Origin: Clostridia bacterium
GTDB lineage: Bacteria > Bacillota > Clostridia > Christensenellales > Borkfalkiaceae
Assembly (NCBI GenBank): GCA_017462985.1
Contig: JAFTQB010000018.1
Location: 1 to 35,481, forward strand
Length of the DNA: 35,481 nt
Direction: 5' to 3'
The notes beneath the pieces are model-generated. The model had not been told where the DNA came from. It saw nothing but the letters and a program-made list of their open reading frames with translations, and searched no databases. Shown piece by piece: positions 24,804-33,079 of this stretch. Every line of letters begins with the position of its first letter. Position 1 is the stretch's first letter. Made by a program: the position numbers and the translations under genes.

Positions 24804-25529
24804 TTACTTCCCCTTTTTCTTTTCGGCGAGCATTTTCGTATGAGCTTCCCGCATTTCGATCATACGGTTTCTCAATTTTTCGTCTGCCTCTGCTAGCAGC
24901 TCATCCGTCATTTTTTGCCCGTAATATTCGCTGAATTCAAACGGATCGCCGATTAAGATATGCGTCGTTTTGAAAGGACGGCATTTTTCATACATTACGA
25001 TTGGTACGATGGGAACCTGCGCGCGAATGGCAAGCATCGCCGCACCCGATTGGAAAGGCAAGAACGGCTCATTCGTCTTGTTTCTCGTGCCCTCGGGATA
25101 AATACCGACCTTTTCCCCTCTTTTTAACGCTTTCAGCGCGTTCATCATCGCGCGGATATCCGCCGCCGAGCCGTCCCGCTTAACGGGAATGATTTTTACG
25201 CCTTTACAAAAAGCCCCCAAAATCGGCAAATCATAGGATTCCTCTTTTGCAATGAAATGTATTCCCTCCCAAGTTGTGGCAATAGGATACATGGGATCGA
25301 TCATTCGATAGTGATTGCTCACGTAAAGGCAAGCGCCGTCGGCAACCTTTTTATTCCCGTAAAAACGGAACGGATAGACCAATCGCACGAAGGGCAAAAT
25401 ACAAATTCTTAAAAAATTCATACAACCGCTGATATGCTGGCCCTTTTTATTCACCTTAAAAAAAATCGACGGTTGTTTTTTTTCTTTTTTAGGTTTCGTT
25501 TCCTGTACTTCGGAATTATTATCTTGCAT
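24804..25529 (-). CDS. plsC: 1-acyl-sn-glycerol-3-phosphate acyltransferase
   Basis: Membrane-associated acyltransferase that makes phosphatidic acid from lysophosphatidic acid. The catalytic HX4D motif is NHYRMID (His73, Asp78), and the glycerol-phosphate-binding motif is YPEGTRNKT. A Lys-rich N-terminal extension of about 25 residues precedes a hydrophobic membrane-contact segment (about 36-52). The start at 25529 (241 residues) follows AAGGTG by 6 bases; a GTG three codons upstream (25538) overlaps that site. It lies between aroH-cmk and ispH-S1, and the cmk-plsC-ispH order is common in Clostridia. Confidence 0.92.
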   Translation of the reverse strand: MQDNNSEVQETKPKKEKKQPSIFFKVNKKGQHISGCMNFLRICILPFVRLVYPFRFYGNKKVADGACLYVSNHYRMIDPMYPIATTWEGIHFIAKEESYDLPILGAFCKGVKIIPVKRDGSAADIRAMMNALKALKRGEKVGIYPEGTRNKTNEPFLPFQSGAAMLAIRAQVPIVPIVMYEKCRPFKTTHILIGDPFEFSEYYGQKMTDELLAEADEKLRNRMIEMREAHTKMLAEKKKGK

Positions 25530-25539
25530 ATTATTCACC

Positions 25540-26556
25540 TTAGATTTTCTTTTGAATCAGAGATTTGATCGTTGCCACCACTTCATTGATGCCAAGCGAG
25601 GAAGTATCCACCGTTATCGCGTCTTCTGCGGGCTTCAAAGGGGAACATTCGCGCTCGCTGTCCTGTTTGTCGCGCTGCAAAATTTCCGCATACAGGCTAT
25701 CAAAATCCACCGTTTGACCGCGTGCGATCAATTCGTCGTAGCGGCGTTGCGCACGAACTTTACTATCCGCCGTAAGAAAAAATTTATATTTCGCGGCGGG
25801 CAAGACAGCCGTACCGATATCTCTGCCGTCGAGAACGCAGCTCATCGACCGTGCAATTTCGCGTTGCATCTCCACCATTTTCGCTCTTACGGCACGGTGA
25901 GCAGAAATATGCGAAGCCGCCATGGAAACGGCGTTTTCTCTGATCGCGGAAGAAACGTCCTCCCCGTCTAAAATCGTATGCTGCACGCCGCCCGAATATT
26001 CCACTTTTACGTCCAAAGTTTTTAACATTTCTTCCACGGCGCTCTCGTCTTGCGGGGAAATTCCGCAACGAATCGCTTTTAAACCGCACGCACGATACAT
26101 TGCGCCCGTATCCAAATATAAAATATCGTAATCCTTGGCAAGCGCTTTCGCCACCGTACTCTTTCCGCTTCCCGCCAGTCCGTCCAACGCAATATTGTAA
26201 ATTTCGGAAATATCCTTTCGCAACACTTTTGCACCTCTTTGATAAATATGTTTTACCGCCCTATTTCCTTCGGGAAACTCCGCAAAAATCATCGCGCGGA
26301 TACAAAGCGGCAACGCTCCTGTAATTTCGGGTTCGATACAAGCAAACAACGGCGCGAAATCGTAGCCGCACTCTCTTGCCGCTTTTGCGGGATGAAAGGA
26401 ATGTATATCCGTCGTAAGGGAAAATACGAAACAGCGAATATCTTCTTTTTTCAATGCGTTTACCGCAAAAATCTCGTCCAAAAGCTCTTTGACCGCCAAA
26501 GAAATTTCGTTTGGCGTATCTTGTAAAACCGTTGTAGCACCGCGTAAAACCGTCAT
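25540..26556 (-). CDS. cmk: AroH-type chorismate mutase fused to cytidylate kinase
   Basis: One 338-residue frame with two enzymes. Residues 1 to about 113 match AroH-class chorismate mutase (VLRGATT start, FHPAKAAREC, EITGALPLCIR, HIYQRGAKVLR). Residues equivalent to the B. subtilis catalytic set are Arg5, Arg61, Glu75, Arg87 and Tyr105. Residues about 118-338 are CMP/dCMP kinase with P-loop GLAGSGKST (126-134), YLDTGAMYRA, LDGRDIGT and a C-terminal RDKQDSERECSPLKPAEDA lid/base region. The fused frame has a single start with GGAGA upstream and no internal ribosome binding site that I could see at the junction. It makes prephenate and CDP/dCDP, respectively. It has its own SigA promoter. Confidence 0.92.
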   Translation of the reverse strand: MTVLRGATTVLQDTPNEISLAVKELLDEIFAVNALKKEDIRCFVFSLTTDIHSFHPAKAARECGYDFAPLFACIEPEITGALPLCIRAMIFAEFPEGNRAVKHIYQRGAKVLRKDISEIYNIALDGLAGSGKSTVAKALAKDYDILYLDTGAMYRACGLKAIRCGISPQDESAVEEMLKTLDVKVEYSGGVQHTILDGEDVSSAIRENAVSMAASHISAHRAVRAKMVEMQREIARSMSCVLDGRDIGTAVLPAAKYKFFLTADSKVRAQRRYDELIARGQTVDFDSLYAEILQRDKQDSERECSPLKPAEDAITVDTSSLGINEVVATIKSLIQKKI

Positions 26557-26609
26557 TTTGTTCTCTCCGATTGCGATTTATCCACAATTTGGTAAATCAT
26601 ACTTGAAAT

Positions 26610-26638
26610 ATTATACTAAAAAACAGCCGTTTCGTCAA
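26610..26638 (-). promoter_or_regulatory. SigA promoter for aroH-cmk, plsC, ispH-S1
   Basis: Minus strand TTGACG (26638-26633), 17-base spacer, TATAAT (26615-26610). The predicted start near 26603 leaves a leader of about 47 bases. Confidence 0.85.
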
Positions 26639-26661
26639 GCGTTTCAAAAAGAAAATCAACA

Positions 26662-27948
26662 TTATTCGACGGTATTTCCCGCAGCGTACCCCGTTGAAAA
26701 AGCAATCTGCATATTAAAGCCGCCCGTAAACGCGTCTACATCGAGCACCTCGCCGCAAAATTTTAAGCCTTTTACCAACTTGCTTTCCATCGTTTTGGGA
26801 TTGATTTCTTTTAACGCGACTCCGCCTGAAGTGATGATAGATTCCTCAAAACCACGTAAAGAACGGGGCTTCATAGGAAACGCTTTGAGCGTTTTTACAA
26901 TCCTCGCCCTTTCCTCTTTCGTAATCCCGTTGACGATCTTTCGTTCGGGAATATTGCACGCTTTTAAAATAACGGAAATCAGCTTCACAGGCAATAATTC
27001 CGAAAGGGCATTAAAAATAAATTTATTTTTATATTTATCAAAATCACGCAACAACCGTTTATCCAACGTCTCTTCGTTTACAGCGGGTTTCAAATCCAAA
27101 AAAAGCGATATAGAGCTGATCGGCAAACGATTGACGAGCGAAGAAAGAGATAAAACAAGCGGACCGGATATTCCAAAATGCGTAAAAAGCATTTCGCCAA
27201 AGCCGTTATATACCACTTTTTCACCGTTTTTAGCCGTAAGCGCAATATTTTTTAACGCCAACCCTTGCAACGATTTATACCAATCGCCTTGCAAATTTAC
27301 GCCGCAAAGAGCACATTTTAAATCGGTTACACTGTGCCCCGCGCATCTGGCAAACTCGTATCCGTCGCCCGTCGAACCTGTCGTAGGATAACTCAATCCG
27401 CCAGTCGCAACGATCGCGTAATCACAAGGATATACTTCACTATTCGTTTCCACTGCTATTATGCGTGGCGTAAGACTTACGTCAGACATAGAACCATCTC
27501 GTATGTCAGGCATAATACATATATCAGACATACTACTAATGTGTAATCGCTTGACGGTTTCGTTTAAATGTACTTCTACCCCGCTGTTTTTGCAAGCTTT
27601 TTCCAGCGTTTTCGTTACGTCGCTGGCGTGATCAGATACGGGAAAAACGCGGTTACCGCGCTCTGTTTTCACCGCCAAACCGTTATTTTCGAAAAATTCA
27701 ATGACTTTTTGCGGGGAAAAAGCATATAATACTCCCGTTAAAAATTTTTCGCCACGAACGATATTTTGTAAAAATTCATCAACGGGAACGTCGTTTGTAA
27801 AATTGCACCGCCCTTTTCCCGTGATATAAATTTTTTTACCAAGCTTTTCATTTTTTTCGAGCAGAATAACTCGGTTGCCATTTTTCGCCGCAGCGTACGC
27901 CGCCATTAATCCTGCCGCACCGCCGCCGATCACACAGACTGTTTTCAT
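26662..27948 (-). CDS. BaiN/HI0933-family NAD(P)/FAD-dependent oxidoreductase with a repeat-derived insert
   Basis: Flavoprotein of 428 residues of the HI0933/YhiN/BaiN family. The N-terminal FAD-binding loop is VIGGGAAGLMAAYAA (6-20), followed by the family signature TGKGRCNFTND (43-53), the ATGGLSYPTTGSTGDGY segment (181-197), and a C-terminal Rossmann return with GGFNMQIAFSTGYAAG. Family members include bile-acid dehydratase-pathway reductases, but the substrate of most is unknown. Between the beta strands near residues 137-165 there is an extra segment (SMSD, MPDIR, SMSD repeats) encoded by a palindromic repeat related to 6867-6901. The frame stays open through it, so the protein is probably made. 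There is no strong ribosome binding site before the ATG. Confidence 0.9.
   Translation of the reverse strand: MKTVCVIGGGAAGLMAAYAAAKNGNRVILLEKNEKLGKKIYITGKGRCNFTNDVPVDEFLQNIVRGEKFLTGVLYAFSPQKVIEFFENNGLAVKTERGNRVFPVSDHASDVTKTLEKACKNSGVEVHLNETVKRLHISSMSDICIMPDIRDGSMSDVSLTPRIIAVETNSEVYPCDYAIVATGGLSYPTTGSTGDGYEFARCAGHSVTDLKCALCGVNLQGDWYKSLQGLALKNIALTAKNGEKVVYNGFGEMLFTHFGISGPLVLSLSSLVNRLPISSISLFLDLKPAVNEETLDKRLLRDFDKYKNKFIFNALSELLPVKLISVILKACNIPERKIVNGITKEERARIVKTLKAFPMKPRSLRGFEESIITSGGVALKEINPKTMESKLVKGLKFCGEVLDVDAFTGGFNMQIAFSTGYAAGNTVE
27454..27543. repeat. In-frame palindromic repeat insert in the flavoprotein gene
   Basis: About 90 bases that encode residues about 136-165. On the minus strand three related units ATGTCTGATATA, ATGCCTGACATA and ATGTCTGACGTA occur at 18- and 24-base spacing. 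The first two bound a palindrome at 27501-27534. That palindrome shares its ends AGTATGTC and TGACATAC, its spacing, and 25 of 34 positions with the intergenic element at 6867-6901. The insert also shares ACGCATAATA with it. Next to these, CGTAAGACTTACG forms a short perfect palindrome. Confidence 0.75.
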
Positions 27949-28007
27949 TGCTAATACCGTAATTTTTTGGAAAGGTATTCCCCTACCTATTTGTTTTTAT
28001 AATTATT

Positions 28008-28133
28008 GTTTCACAAAATATGTTTCATATATCGAAATTGATTATTGGATATATGCAAAGTTACGCAATCGTGTTTAACACGATTGCGTAACCAAAAAAG
28101 TTTCACGTAAATAGTTTCATATAAATTGATTAT
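28008..28133. repeat. Direct repeats flanking a perfect 33-nt hairpin after the decarboxylase operon
   Basis: Two copies of a GTTTCAC-n7/n6-GTTTCATATA-AATTGATTAT block (28008-28044 and 28100-28133) flank GTTACGCAATCGTGTT (28060-28075) and its exact complement (28077-28092), a 16-bp stem with a single central base. The right copy runs into the stop codon of the carboxyltransferase gene. The hairpin could end the operon on the minus strand but is followed only by TTTG. The remainder of the 181-base gap shows no other gene. Confidence 0.75.
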
Positions 28134-29563
28134 ACAGGATAAACTTCGCCTTTTGCCATATCTCTATCCACGCCTTGTTTTTTTGCTGCACGCCATTTGA
28201 AGAAATTCTCGGCAACCTGTTCGAATACGGCATACGAAAGTACGTCTTCTTCTTTTTCGTAATAACCAAGAGAAATAAGCTTTGCTTTAATTTCTTCGTA
28301 TTCAGGCGCAAGCAAGTCGGCGGGACGGCAAGTGATTCTATCCGCACCCTTTAAAACGATTTCAGCAACTTCTTCGTTAAGAGGCATCGGCAAAGTACCG
28401 TATTTGCCAGCAAACAAGTCTTTAGTTTCTTTCGTAACCATCTTGTATCGTTTGCCCATTACGACGTTCATTACCGCCTGCGTACCGACAATCTGCGAGG
28501 ACGGCGTTACCAAAGGAGGATAACCGCAATCCCTTCTTACGTTAGGAACTTCCGCCAAACATTCCATCAATTTATCTGCTTTTCCTGCTTTTTCAAGTTG
28601 ATTGATCAAGTTGGAAAGCATACCGCCGGGAACTTGATACAAAAGCGTATTTACGTCGATTCCTTTGGATTTTTCATTGAGAATCTTATCGTCTTTTAAG
28701 CGTTTTTCAACCGTTTTAAAGTGTTTAACGATCGGCAAAAGTTTATTGATGTCGATGCCCGTGTCATACGGCGTTCCTTTAAGCGTAGCAACCAAAGGTT
28801 CCGTGGCAGGTTGAGACGTACCGTTTCCAAGCGGCGAAAGAGCCGTATCCACGATATCTGCCCCCGCGAGAATACACATTAAATACACCATATCGCCCGT
28901 ACCTGTCGTATTGTGCGTGTGCACGTGGATCTTCGTTTCGGGCTTTAACACGGCTTTGAGCGCTTTTACAAGCTCGTATGCGCGCAAAGGAAGCAACAGG
29001 TTTGCCATATCTTTCAAGCAGATATTGTCCGCACCCATTTCTTCAAGCTGTTTTGCAAGATTTACGAAATAATCGTTATCAAATACTTCTCTGCCTTCAA
29101 TCTCAGCGCTGGTGTAGCAGATCGTCGCTTCGCAAACGCCGCCGTATTTTTTGATGGCTTGCATGGAAACTTCCAAGTTTCTCGGATCGTTCAGCGCGTC
29201 GAATACACGCACGACGCCTACGCCGTTTTCAATCGATTTCGCTACGAATTGTTCTACGACGTCGTCGGCATAATGACGGTAACCAAGCAGGTTTTGCCCG
29301 CGAAGCAACATTTGAATAGGCGTCTTTAAATGCGATTTCAATAAGCGAAGACGTTCCCAAGGATCTTCGTTCAAAAAGCGAAGACAGGAATCAAAGGTCG
29401 CGCCGCCCCATGCTTCGATCGAATAATAGCCGATTTCATCGAGCTGTTCGAGAACGGGGAGCATTTCGTCCAAACGCATACGCGTAGCCGCTTGCGATTG
29501 ATGCGCGTCGCGCAGAATCGTTTCCGTGAGCATTACTTTTCTTTGATCAAATTTTAATTCCAT
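28130..29563 (-). CDS. oadA: Oxaloacetate decarboxylase alpha / pyruvate carboxylase B-type carboxyltransferase
   Basis: Carboxyltransferase of the OadA/PycB/5S type, which moves CO2 between oxaloacetate and enzyme-bound biotin, releasing or using pyruvate. The TIM barrel shows TILRDAHQS (Asp19), the carbamylated-lysine motif CLKDMANLL (Lys184) and the metal-binding HVHTHNTTG (His215, His217), followed by the conserved GNGTSQPATE. It has 477 residues and ends after the PYC-type domain. The biotinyl domain is absent and supplied by the separate gene at 30793-31215. GGAG lies upstream of the ATG. It is the last gene of a five-gene operon with the sodium-pump subunits. Confidence 0.94.
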   Translation of the reverse strand: MELKFDQRKVMLTETILRDAHQSQAATRMRLDEMLPVLEQLDEIGYYSIEAWGGATFDSCLRFLNEDPWERLRLLKSHLKTPIQMLLRGQNLLGYRHYADDVVEQFVAKSIENGVGVVRVFDALNDPRNLEVSMQAIKKYGGVCEATICYTSAEIEGREVFDNDYFVNLAKQLEEMGADNICLKDMANLLLPLRAYELVKALKAVLKPETKIHVHTHNTTGTGDMVYLMCILAGADIVDTALSPLGNGTSQPATEPLVATLKGTPYDTGIDINKLLPIVKHFKTVEKRLKDDKILNEKSKGIDVNTLLYQVPGGMLSNLINQLEKAGKADKLMECLAEVPNVRRDCGYPPLVTPSSQIVGTQAVMNVVMGKRYKMVTKETKDLFAGKYGTLPMPLNEEVAEIVLKGADRITCRPADLLAPEYEEIKAKLISLGYYEKEEDVLSYAVFEQVAENFFKWRAAKKQGVDRDMAKGEVYPV

Positions 29564-29580
29564 TTTCTTTTAACTCCTTA

Positions 29581-30768
29581 TCAGAACAACGAAAGCAAGA
29601 AGCCAGCCGCGATAGCTGAACCGATAACGCCCGCTACGTTCGGCCCCATTGCATGCATCAGTAAGTGATTATTTTTATCCTCTTCACGGCCTACGTCTTC
29701 GGAAATACGCGCCGCCATGGGAACGGCGGATACGCCCGCGCTACCGATTAAGGGATTGATCTTACCCTTCGAAAGCTTACACATCAATCTACCCATCAAG
29801 AGGCCGCCGACAGTACCAAAGCTGAACGCCACCAAACCGAGCAAGATGATCGAAAGCGTTTCAAGCGTTAAGAACGTTGCGCCGTACGCTTTACAGCCTA
29901 CGGATACGCCGAGAAAGATAGTAACGGTATTCATCAAACCGTTTTGCGCTTGAGAAGAAAGTCGATCGCATACACCTGATTCTTTCAAGAGATTACCGAG
30001 CATTAGCATCCCCAAAAGCGGCATTGCGTCAGGCAACAAGATGCCTACGACGAGCGTTACGACAATGGGGAAAATAATCTTCTCCGCTTTGCTGACAACT
30101 CTCAACGGTTTCATTTTGATCGCGCGTTCTTTCTTGGGAACGAGCAATTTCATAATCGGTTTTTGAATAATGGGAATTAGCGCCATATACGAGTACGCCG
30201 CAACGGAAATTGCGGAAAGCAGATCTTGGCTTGCATACTGCGAAAGCATTTGCGTCGTATAGATCGCCGTAGGACCGTCCGCGCCGCCGATGATCGCGAT
30301 CGAGCAAGCGCAAGCAAGATCAAAGCCGAGCGCCACCGCGCCGATCAAGGTCAAGAAAATACCAAGCTGTGCCGCCGCCCCGATCAACATGCTCTTAGGA
30401 TTGGAAATAAGCGGACCGAAATCAGTCATCGCGCCGATCCCAAGGAAGATAAGCGGAGGATAAATAACATTTTGAACGCCGAAGAAAAGGTACCATAAAA
30501 GCCCGGGATTTTGCACGTCTTCGTATGCGTGCGAGCCTTCGGGATAAGTACCCCATACAACATCATACGCGCCGGGGATATTGATGATAAACATCCCGAA
30601 CGCGATCGGCAAGAGAAGAAGCGGTTCGAATTTTTTTACGATCGCAAGATACATCAGCACGAAGGAAACCAAAAGCATCACATAGTTTTGCCAAGATCCT
30701 TGTGCCAAGCCCGAACCGTTAAATAAATTCGTAAACATCTCGCCGATTGAAACGAGTAAGTTTTGCAT
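29581..30768 (-). CDS. oadB: Sodium-translocating decarboxylase beta subunit (OadB/MmdB/GcdB family)
   Basis: Membrane carboxybiotin decarboxylase that couples CO2 release from biotin to Na+ export. It has 395 residues with about ten hydrophobic helices. Conserved motifs are [13 protein letters not shown] (112-124) and the [10 protein letters not shown] segment (161-170) with the essential Asp (Asp164). Two more segments, GNLLKESGV and [11 protein letters not shown], are typical of the family. The AAGGAG site lies just before the ATG. The family does not reveal the acid substrate, which the carboxyltransferase subunits set. The gene is in the middle of the operon, before oadA. Confidence 0.95.
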   Translation of the reverse strand: MQNLLVSIGEMFTNLFNGSGLAQGSWQNYVMLLVSFVLMYLAIVKKFEPLLLLPIAFGMFIINIPGAYDVVWGTYPEGSHAYEDVQNPGLLWYLFFGVQNVIYPPLIFLGIGAMTDFGPLISNPKSMLIGAAAQLGIFLTLIGAVALGFDLACACSIAIIGGADGPTAIYTTQMLSQYASQDLLSAISVAAYSYMALIPIIQKPIMKLLVPKKERAIKMKPLRVVSKAEKIIFPIVVTLVVGILLPDAMPLLGMLMLGNLLKESGVCDRLSSQAQNGLMNTVTIFLGVSVGCKAYGATFLTLETLSIILLGLVAFSFGTVGGLLMGRLMCKLSKGKINPLIGSAGVSAVPMAARISEDVGREEDKNNHLLMHAMGPNVAGVIGSAIAAGFLLSLF

Positions 30769-30792
30769 TTACTGTTCTCCTTATCTTAACTT

Positions 30793-31215
30793 TTAAGAGA
30801 TGACCGCAAGCACCGCGTCGGATTCGACGTTTGCCCCCTTCGTTACGCAGAAAGATACAACGCCGTCGCAAGTAGCGGTGATATCGTTATCCATCTTCAT
30901 TGCTTCCAATACGAGGATGGGCTGATCCTTTTTCACCGTCGCGCCTTCCGCAACGAGCAGGTTCTTGATCAATCCGGGGAACGGCGAAAGAATCTTTTCA
31001 CCGTTGCCTGCAACTACGGGAGCTACGGGAGCTGCGGGAGCCGCCGCAGGAGCGGGAGCAGGAGTTGCCGCGGGTGCGGAAACAGGAACTGCCGCGGGCG
31101 CGGGAGCCGCTTGCGTTACGACGGGTGCCACCGCAATGGGATTGGGCGCGCCGCCTACTTCTTCTACGCCTACTTGATAGGTTTTACCGTTGACCGTGAT
31201 AACAAAATTACGCAT
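30793..31215 (-). CDS. Biotin carrier protein of the decarboxylase complex
   Basis: Small protein of 140 residues. It has a short N-terminal part (MRNFVITVNGKTYQVGVEEVG), a flexible Ala/Pro-rich linker (about residues 28-70) and a C-terminal biotinyl domain with EAMKMDND, where Lys107 carries biotin. This layout matches GcdC, MmdC and the 1.3S subunit of transcarboxylase. It is the swinging arm between the carboxyltransferases and the membrane beta subunit. GGAGAG lies upstream of the ATG. Confidence 0.94.
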   Translation of the reverse strand: MRNFVITVNGKTYQVGVEEVGGAPNPIAVAPVVTQAAPAPAAVPVSAPAATPAPAPAAAPAAPVAPVVAGNGEKILSPFPGLIKNLLVAEGATVKKDQPILVLEAMKMDNDITATCDGVVSFCVTKGANVESDAVLAVIS

Positions 31216-31227
31216 TATTTTCTCTCC

Positions 31228-31575
31228 TTAAATTCTTTTAATTCTTTTCACCGTAAATTCGCACTTCTTATTTTCTTGTTGATAGTACGCCATGAGCGCG
31301 GCGGTGATCACCGCGATCGTTTCTTCCGTAACCTCTTCTTCCACAGCCGTCGGCTTCGTTTCGACAACTTCAGTCGTTTCCGTTACTTTTTCTTTCTTTT
31401 CCGATCTCTTTTTATCCAACCATGACATAAACTTGCCGACTAGCCAGACGATGAAGATCAAAAACGCGATCCCGATAAATACGACGACAAAGCCGACGAG
31501 CGCATAAAGCGCCGATTCCCCTAACGTTGCCTTGATCGCATCTTCATACGATACGAGATTTAACAAATCCGTCAT
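31228..31575 (-). CDS. OadG-like membrane anchor subunit
   Basis: Protein of 115 residues with one transmembrane helix (about 21-47), a Lys/Glu/Thr-rich linker, and a C-terminal helix (TIAVITAALMAYYQQENKKCEF) typical of the OadG/MmdD domain. In characterised pumps this subunit tethers the soluble carboxyltransferase to the membrane complex. Located between the first carboxyltransferase and the biotin carrier. Assigned from the single-helix layout, the C-terminal pattern and operon place. Confidence 0.88.
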   Translation of the reverse strand: MTDLLNLVSYEDAIKATLGESALYALVGFVVVFIGIAFLIFIVWLVGKFMSWLDKKRSEKKEKVTETTEVVETKPTAVEEEVTEETIAVITAALMAYYQQENKKCEFTVKRIKRI

Positions 31576-31588
31576 TTCACACCGCCTT

Positions 31589-32956
31589 TCACTTCACGAG
31601 CATTTGCAAGGAAGCGATCAGGTATTGACGAACGAATTGAGGTTCGATAATCGCATCGATATAACCGTCTTTCGCCGCATTGATAGGATCGGAATTTTCG
31701 TCAGCGTATTTTGCGATTAACGCCGATTTATCCGCCGATTCGTCCGAAAGCTCGATCTGTGCGCCGGCTACGTTATCAAAAAGAGCAATCTTCGCGTTAG
31801 CAAAAGCGCAGGTATAATCGAATCCCACCGATTTGGATGCAAACAAGGAATAGCCAAGCCCGATCGCTTTGCCGTAAACGACGGCGATCTTGCCCGTATC
31901 GATCGTATCGAGCATATTGAGATATTCCGCGGCTTCTTTCATCACGCGGCTATTATTCGCACAAGTACAAGGACAAATTCCTTTTACGTTTGCGAACGTT
32001 ATCAAAGGCAAACCGTAGCAACAAGCAAATTCCGCAAACGATTTGATTTTTGCAAGATTATCCGCTTTAAGTTCAACGCCCTCTTCCCCGCCGTCGAAAA
32101 TAACGGCGGCAACCGCGATACCGCCCACGCGACCAAGTACCGTTTTTACTTCGGGCGAACTGATCGCGCCGATTTCAACGGGAGCTTCCAAAACACTGAG
32201 CATTGCTTCCGCCGTAGCCGAGTCGTTCAAAGCGGGAAGGGAAGTGTTCAGATCTGCTTCGATCATAGGAATGGCGACAATCTCCGTGATCGCACCGATC
32301 TTTTCTTTTACCTCAGTTAAGTCGTTTACGACGATCGCCGGCAAGCCCGTCCTATTGAGCGCTTGCGCGCCGCCAACCTCTTCTTTCGTGAGGTTTTTGC
32401 CCGATTTTGCCGACAAAACGAACGGGCTGTTGATTGCCAAAACGCTCGTTTTATCCAGGAAGAACGTTACGTCTGCAATCGCCGCAATCATCGCCGACGA
32501 GCCGTATACTTCACCGTTGATAACGGCATACTGTGGAACGACGCCTTTGAGTTGCGTAACGCGGAGCAAAAGTTTACCAAGACCTTCAAGGACGGTAACG
32601 CCTTCGCCCACCTGTACTCCGTGGGTGCTGAGTAAATAGATCACAGGCGTAGCATTTTTTTCAGCCGCGTCCAAACATTTTGCGATCTTTTCGCAATTTG
32701 CTTTCGAAACGCCGCCCTTAAGAGCTTTGAAATTTTGTGCTACGACGTAGAAAGGATAGCCGTTAATCGTAGCAAAACCCGTTACGACGCCCTCGCCGGC
32801 TACTTCTTCACCGTAAAAATCGTTTTTGGAAAAACTGAACGCCGAAAGCTCTACAAAACTTTCAGCATCGACGAGCGCAGCAATCTGCCCGCGAATTTCC
32901 TTCCCCGCTTCCATTACGGCAGCCTTTCTTTCTTGCAGTAATTGAATCTTATCCAT
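31589..32956 (-). CDS. Divergent acyl-CoA carboxyltransferase-like subunit (MmdA/12S family)
   Basis: A crotonase-fold carboxyltransferase of 455 residues, about 50 shorter than usual MmdA/PccB proteins. It has the two halves of the family: an N-terminal half with GVVPQYAVINGEVYGSSAMIAA and a C-terminal half with LPLITFANVKGICP and VYGKAIGLGYSLFASKSVGFDY. The glycine-rich motifs that form the oxyanion holes are altered: THGVQVGEG where SGGARIQEG is usual, and GEVYGSSA where GPCAGGA is usual. The acyl-CoA substrate is therefore uncertain, and loss of catalysis is possible. It is the first gene of the operon, with AAGGAG before the ATG and a SigA promoter. Confidence 0.85.
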   Translation of the reverse strand: MDKIQLLQERKAAVMEAGKEIRGQIAALVDAESFVELSAFSFSKNDFYGEEVAGEGVVTGFATINGYPFYVVAQNFKALKGGVSKANCEKIAKCLDAAEKNATPVIYLLSTHGVQVGEGVTVLEGLGKLLLRVTQLKGVVPQYAVINGEVYGSSAMIAAIADVTFFLDKTSVLAINSPFVLSAKSGKNLTKEEVGGAQALNRTGLPAIVVNDLTEVKEKIGAITEIVAIPMIEADLNTSLPALNDSATAEAMLSVLEAPVEIGAISSPEVKTVLGRVGGIAVAAVIFDGGEEGVELKADNLAKIKSFAEFACCYGLPLITFANVKGICPCTCANNSRVMKEAAEYLNMLDTIDTGKIAVVYGKAIGLGYSLFASKSVGFDYTCAFANAKIALFDNVAGAQIELSDESADKSALIAKYADENSDPINAAKDGYIDAIIEPQFVRQYLIASLQMLVK

Positions 32957-33018
32957 ACTATCTCCTTCAAGAAATTCGGTTTATTTTTAAATTTTTCGCC
33001 AAAATCCTACCAATTAAC

Positions 33019-33047
33019 ATTCTACCACAAACGATTTCAAAAATCAA
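33019..33047 (-). promoter_or_regulatory. SigA promoter of the decarboxylase operon
   Basis: Minus strand TTGATT (33047-33042), 17-base spacer, TAGAAT (33024-33019) with an extended-10 TGG in front. The leader to the first start codon is about 55 bases and shows no riboswitch. Confidence 0.8.
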
Positions 33048-33079
33048 CCCCTAAACGCAAAAAAATTGGAAATTTTTCA

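Noticed and set aside
22767..24896. Long plus-strand open frames antisense to ispH-S1 (22767-23504, 24006-24896)
   Set aside because: They lie opposite a well-identified gene, lack family motifs and ribosome binding sites, and arise from its codon bias. The same holds for long frames opposite spoIIIAH (16180-16788), htpG (21821-22606) and the flavoprotein (26489-27391).
28060..28092. The 16-bp hairpin as a simple intrinsic terminator
   Set aside because: It may end transcription, but only TTTG follows on the minus strand, so it is reported as part of the repeat structure instead.
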